Source: Psychrobacter immobilis
GTDB lineage: Bacteria > Pseudomonadota > Gammaproteobacteria > Pseudomonadales > Moraxellaceae
Direction of reading: 5' to 3'
Assembly (NCBI RefSeq): GCF_904846175.1
Contig: NZ_CAJGZM010000001.1
Coordinates: forward strand, 558,001-622,000
DNA: 64,000 nucleotides
In this document: positions 61,056-64,000 of the stretch, in pieces
Layout: each line of letters opens with the position of its first letter
Numbering within the stretch: position 1 is the first letter of the stretch
Program-made: the position numbers and the translations under genes
Notes under the pieces: generated by a model
What the model was told of the DNA's origin: nothing
Seen by the model: the letters and a program-made list of their open reading frames with translations, nothing else
The model's database searches: none

Positions 61056-61097
61056 ATGTTCAGTAAAGATTGTCACATGTTCAGTAAAGTTCGTCAT
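61056..61097. repeat. Two 21-bp tandem repeats in the divergent control region
   Basis: ATGTTCAGTAAAG followed by ATTGTCAC (61056-61076) and the same 13 bases followed by TTCGTCAT (61077-61097) lie head to tail between the XRE gene and the rightward RHH-like gene. They differ at only a few positions. They may be operators for the XRE or RHH protein, or replication iterons. Confidence 0.7.
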
Positions 61098-61210
61098 ATG
61101 AAAAAATAATTGCCAATCGTCTATTAAAATGCTTGCATATCCCCTAAATACTCATTAGAATTTAATTATCGAAGCAGAGCACTTTAAACCAAAGCACAAG
61201 GTAACAGATC

Positions 61211-61450
61211 ATGCATACACTAGATTCTACACCAAAGAAACAGCTACTCAAATCGAAGCGAGTCTCAATATCTATTCGTTTGTTAGATGATGATCACACA
61301 GAGCTGAAAGACACAGCTAATGAGCAACAAAGATCTATGAGCTTCGTCGCTATGAGACGTTACATGAAAGGTCGTAATCAAGAGTTATCAAGTATTGATA
61401 TCTATCATGATAATACAAACCTAAAAGAAGGAGTTAAAAATGTTAAATAA
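61211..61450 (+). CDS. Small ribbon-helix-helix-like protein
   Basis: A 79-residue protein: basic start (PKKQLLKSKR), a strand VSISIRLLDDDHTELKDTA, then helices NEQQRSMSFVAMRRYMKG. That order of strand, helix, turn and helix resembles a ribbon-helix-helix DNA-binding domain. It is divergent from the XRE gene and overlaps the next gene by 11 bp, so the two are translationally coupled. No toxin partner is evident. Confidence 0.6.
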   Translation: MHTLDSTPKKQLLKSKRVSISIRLLDDDHTELKDTANEQQRSMSFVAMRRYMKGRNQELSSIDIYHDNTNLKEGVKNVK

Positions 61451-61589
61451 CGTCGATATCTATCCAACTCTTCAGGAACAAGAGTTATTAGCTCAAAAAG
61501 CTGCTCAATATAATTTGAGTGTAAGTGAATTTATTTTACTTATACTCCGTAGAGCAATAAATGAAAACAATAATGTTCATAATATGTAG
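61440..61589 (+). CDS. Tiny ribbon-helix-helix-like protein, coupled to its upstream neighbour
   Basis: A 49-residue ORF, MLNNVDIYPTLQEQELLAQK at the start, continuing AAQYNLSVSEFILLILRRAINEN. The AAQYNLSVSEFI turn and the following helix are typical of CopG/Arc-type DNA-binding proteins. An excellent AAGGAG site is seven bases upstream, inside the preceding gene. It may regulate the large primase-like gene, which starts 80 bp further on. Confidence 0.6.
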   Translation: MLNNVDIYPTLQEQELLAQKAAQYNLSVSEFILLILRRAINENNNVHNM

Positions 61590-61669
61590 ATCTAAAAAAT
61601 CAATCCGCATTTAATTATTATTTTTACTTCCAATAAATACCCATCTGTATAGCATCTAAAGAGTAAACA

Positions 61670-64000
61670 ATGAAACTTATGAATATTCGAACTCGGGACG
61701 AGCTAATAACTCGTCTCATAGGGGATTTTGCACTCAAATTTTCTTCAGATGGTCAACATCTTGAATATGGTCGTTGCCCTTCATGCTTTGAAAATGAATT
61801 ATTCATTGATGCTAACAGTCCCTACCTTATTCAATGTGGCCTAAAAAGCGATTGCAACTATGAAATATCAGCCATCCAACTTTACCCCGATATTTTTGAT
61901 AATTGGTATGAGTCTTTTCCAACTACTATAACGAACCCAAGTGCGACTGTAGAGGCTTATTTACAGTCCGAGTGTGGTTTTAATATTGAAAAATGGCGTG
62001 GTAGCTATAGTCAAGAAGTTTATAAAAGTTACGAGTCAGACTTTACTTGCCCGACAGTACGTTTTCATATTACTAGTGAAGGCAATACAGTTGGATATTG
62101 GGAGCGCCTTATAGATGCTACGTCAGATATAAATAAAGATAAAATACAGATAGGCTTTAATTATAAAGGCCTAGCGTGGATACCTCCAAAGCTAAATTTG
62201 ACAAATGGAGTATGGCCATATGTTGAAGAGCTTTGGATTACTGAAAGTATTATTGATGCTATGGCACTTACTGAGAATGGCATTCACGCAATCAGTAATA
62301 TCACTGCCAATAACTATCCTAAAACTACCATAATCCAAATTAAAAACAGACTTGATGAACTCGGTATATCTTATCCCAAAATTATAATCGCTCTTAATAA
62401 TAAGACTTCTAGAACTCAAACAGATAATTTAGTAGCGCTTGCTCGCCAACAAGGTTTTACAGCAACAGCTGCGCATTCAAGTAATGAGCATAATGAGTCA
62501 AGAAAATGGAGCGAATTACACAAAGACAAAAAGCTCAGTAAAACTGATATTCAACTTTATAAGTTTTATGGCGCACTTTTAATTGCTAATACCGCCAAAG
62601 ATAAGGCTTTATTAGTCTACAACTATTATGGTAATACAAATTTTTCTATGTTTTTTAATCATTCTACTTATTGGGTAAAAGTAAGTATAGAAAATTTCGA
62701 CAAAGCAAAGAAGGCGGATGCAAATAGTGAACCTAATGAAGACCAATTTTCTTCTGAAAAAGAATTTAAAGAAGCATATCAGCTTTGGAATGATGATTTG
62801 ATGCAATCATGCATTACCTTAACTTTACTTATGAATTGTCAACCTAAAGCTTTATATTTTCAACGTAACCAAATCACAGATGAAAGTTGGTACTACTTTA
62901 GTATAAAGACAATCAAGGGTATTTCAAAAAACACGTTTACAGGTAGTCAACTGTCAACTGCTAGTGAGTTTAAAAAGCGTTTGTTAAGCATTGCGCTAGG
63001 AGTAATCTATCAAGGTGATTCAAAGCAGTTAAATGCCATCTTACTTAATCTACTTAAAGATATTAAAACTGTAGAAACTATTGATTTTATTGGCTTTAGT
63101 GAAGAACACAATACTTACGTATTTAGTAACATTGCCATTAGCAACGGTCAATCTTATTTGCTGAATAAAGACGACTACTTCGATTTACCTAACAATAAAA
63201 GTCTAAAGACATTGGCTTCTAGCCCGATTATAACTATAGAAGAACGACCAAAAAAGAGTGTTGATTGGCTTGGGGATCTAATATTAGGTTGGGGTGCTAA
63301 AGGCGTCATTAGTTTAATAGGATTTATAGGAAGCTTATTTGCCCAACAAATTCGCAGTAAGCAAGCTTCGTATCCATTCTTAGAGATTGTTGGGGAGCCA
63401 GGCACCGGTAAATCAACACTGCTTAGCTTTTTTTGGCGACTTTTAGGTCGTAAAGACTATGAAGGAATTGATCCCAATAAGAGTACGAAGGCAGGCCGCT
63501 TACGCTCATTATCGCAAGTATCAAATATGCCAAGCGTGTTTATTGAGTCAGATCGTGATGGTGCAGGAGTTGGCGGCAGTAATAGCCAATTCGATTGGGA
63601 TGAATTAAAAAATTTATTTAATGGCGGCACTATAGGTACACGTGGGGTAAAAAACGGAGGTAATGAGGTTTATGAGCCTCCATTTAGAGGAACTGTTGTC
63701 ATTAGTCAAAACTTGCCTGTTGTAGGTTCTCAAGCAATTATGAGTAGGATTTGTCACCTATTCTTCGATACAAAAGCTCAAACAACTGAGACTGAAATTG
63801 CTGCTCGGTGTATTGAAAGCCTAGGAACTGAGAGTGTAAGTCACTTTTTAATGGACGTTCTCAAACTTGAAAGCGAGATATTAGAAGCCTTTTTCAAAAC
63901 AAAAATGACTCATGAAAAATGGCTTAAAGACATGGGTATAAAAAACTTTCGTGTCGCTCACTGTCATGCTCAATTATTGGCATTATTCGAAGCATTTAAG
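61670..64000 (+). CDS. Primase-like zinc-ribbon/Toprim/P-loop ATPase protein (3' end outside window)
   Basis: The frame is open for 777 codons to the window edge. A zinc ribbon has Cys36-x2-Cys39 and Cys56-x5-Cys62 (CPSCF, CGLKSDC). A Toprim-like segment follows (LWITESIIDAMAL, Glu192 and Asp196), although the later acidic pair is replaced by IIIALNNKTSRT. After a helical middle part comes a P-loop GEPGTGKST (575-583) and VFIESDRDGAG as a possible Walker B region. This order fits replicative primase/helicase proteins of integrative elements and phages. It probably starts replication of the excised element, with the small RHH-like genes upstream as its regulators. Confidence 0.75.
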   Translation, partial: MKLMNIRTRDELITRLIGDFALKFSSDGQHLEYGRCPSCFENELFIDANSPYLIQCGLKSDCNYEISAIQLYPDIFDNWYESFPTTITNPSATVEAYLQSECGFNIEKWRGSYSQEVYKSYESDFTCPTVRFHITSEGNTVGYWERLIDATSDINKDKIQIGFNYKGLAWIPPKLNLTNGVWPYVEELWITESIIDAMALTENGIHAISNITANNYPKTTIIQIKNRLDELGISYPKIIIALNNKTSRTQTDNLVALARQQGFTATAAHSSNEHNESRKWSELHKDKKLSKTDIQLYKFYGALLIANTAKDKALLVYNYYGNTNFSMFFNHSTYWVKVSIENFDKAKKADANSEPNEDQFSSEKEFKEAYQLWNDDLMQSCITLTLLMNCQPKALYFQRNQITDESWYYFSIKTIKGISKNTFTGSQLSTASEFKKRLLSIALGVIYQGDSKQLNAILLNLLKDIKTVETIDFIGFSEEHNTYVFSNIAISNGQSYLLNKDDYFDLPNNKSLKTLASSPIITIEERPKKSVDWLGDLILGWGAKGVISLIGFIGSLFAQQIRSKQASYPFLEIVGEPGTGKSTLLSFFWRLLGRKDYEGIDPNKSTKAGRLRSLSQVSNMPSVFIESDRDGAGVGGSNSQFDWDELKNLFNGGTIGTRGVKNGGNEVYEPPFRGTVVISQNLPVVGSQAIMSRICHLFFDTKAQTTETEIAARCIESLGTESVSHFLMDVLKLESEILEAFFKTKMTHEKWLKDMGIKNFRVAHCHAQLLALFEAFK

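Larger units (their letters stand above)
50838..64000. mobile_element. Integrative and mobilizable element at tRNA-Leu (right end outside window)
   Basis: From the 3' end of the tRNA on, base composition drops visibly towards AT, core genes stop, and mobilization genes (mobA, nested mobB, mobC), a restriction-modification locus, small regulators and a primase-like protein appear. A tRNA 3' end is the commonest tyrosine-integrase target. No integrase, and no repeat of the tRNA end, is seen up to 64000, so the right boundary and the recombinase lie outside. A static genomic island is the alternative. Confidence 0.7.

Noticed and set aside
50838..64000. CRISPR array or prophage in the accessory region
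   Set aside because: No regular repeat-spacer pattern and no phage structural or lysis genes are seen; the two 21-bp repeats are contiguous, without spacers.

Overview
The window reads as a chromosomal segment of a Moraxellaceae gammaproteobacterium, most likely Psychrobacter. This is inferred from the protein sequences, the many Asn/Gln/Ser-rich linkers, the moderate-to-low GC, and the combination of Coq7, AmgK/MurU, a CioAB-like oxidase and the canonical pyrH-to-lpxA cluster. No database search was possible, so the genus is a judgement from recognition.

Positions 1-50837 are core genome and mostly concern the cell envelope. From the left they are: tamB (cut by the window edge) and tamA, leftward; an LplT-like MFS transporter; coq7; a periplasmic TPR protein; a lipase-like lipoprotein; cydA-cydB plus a 38-residue DUF2474-type subunit; murU and amgK (peptidoglycan recycling), leftward; lptD and surA (outer-membrane assembly), rightward; an EEP-family membrane protein; asd; a SOUL-family protein; tgt; a MetS-like 43-residue peptide with its NSS transporter; and the long leftward series rimO, pyrH, frr, uppS, cdsA, dxr, rseP, bamA, lpxD, fabZ, lpxA. 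ntrB-ntrC and a tRNA-Leu(UAG) follow. TamA/TamB, LptD, SurA, BamA, RseP, LpxD, FabZ and LpxA all act in building or monitoring the outer membrane. UppS, CdsA, Dxr, Asd, MurU and AmgK feed the lipid, isoprenoid and murein pools.

Positions 50838-64000 differ: they are visibly AT-richer, hold uncharacterised genes, and look like an integrative and mobilizable element lodged at the 3' end of the tRNA-Leu gene. It contains an orphan gene, a ColE1-type (HEN) relaxase gene mobA with an apparent mobB nested inside it in another frame, mobC, and a candidate oriT. Next is a leftward four-gene cluster: XRE regulator, giant single-chain type ISP-like restriction-modification enzyme, HEPN-motif protein and a small hypothetical, closed by a terminator. 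A divergent rightward run follows: two small ribbon-helix-helix-like proteins and a primase-like zinc-ribbon/Toprim/P-loop protein that runs off the window. No integrase or second attachment site is in view, so the element continues to the right.

The most interesting part is the element: the XRE/ISP/HEPN/small-protein operon as a candidate composite defence island, the nested mobB, and 21-bp tandem repeats in the divergent control region.
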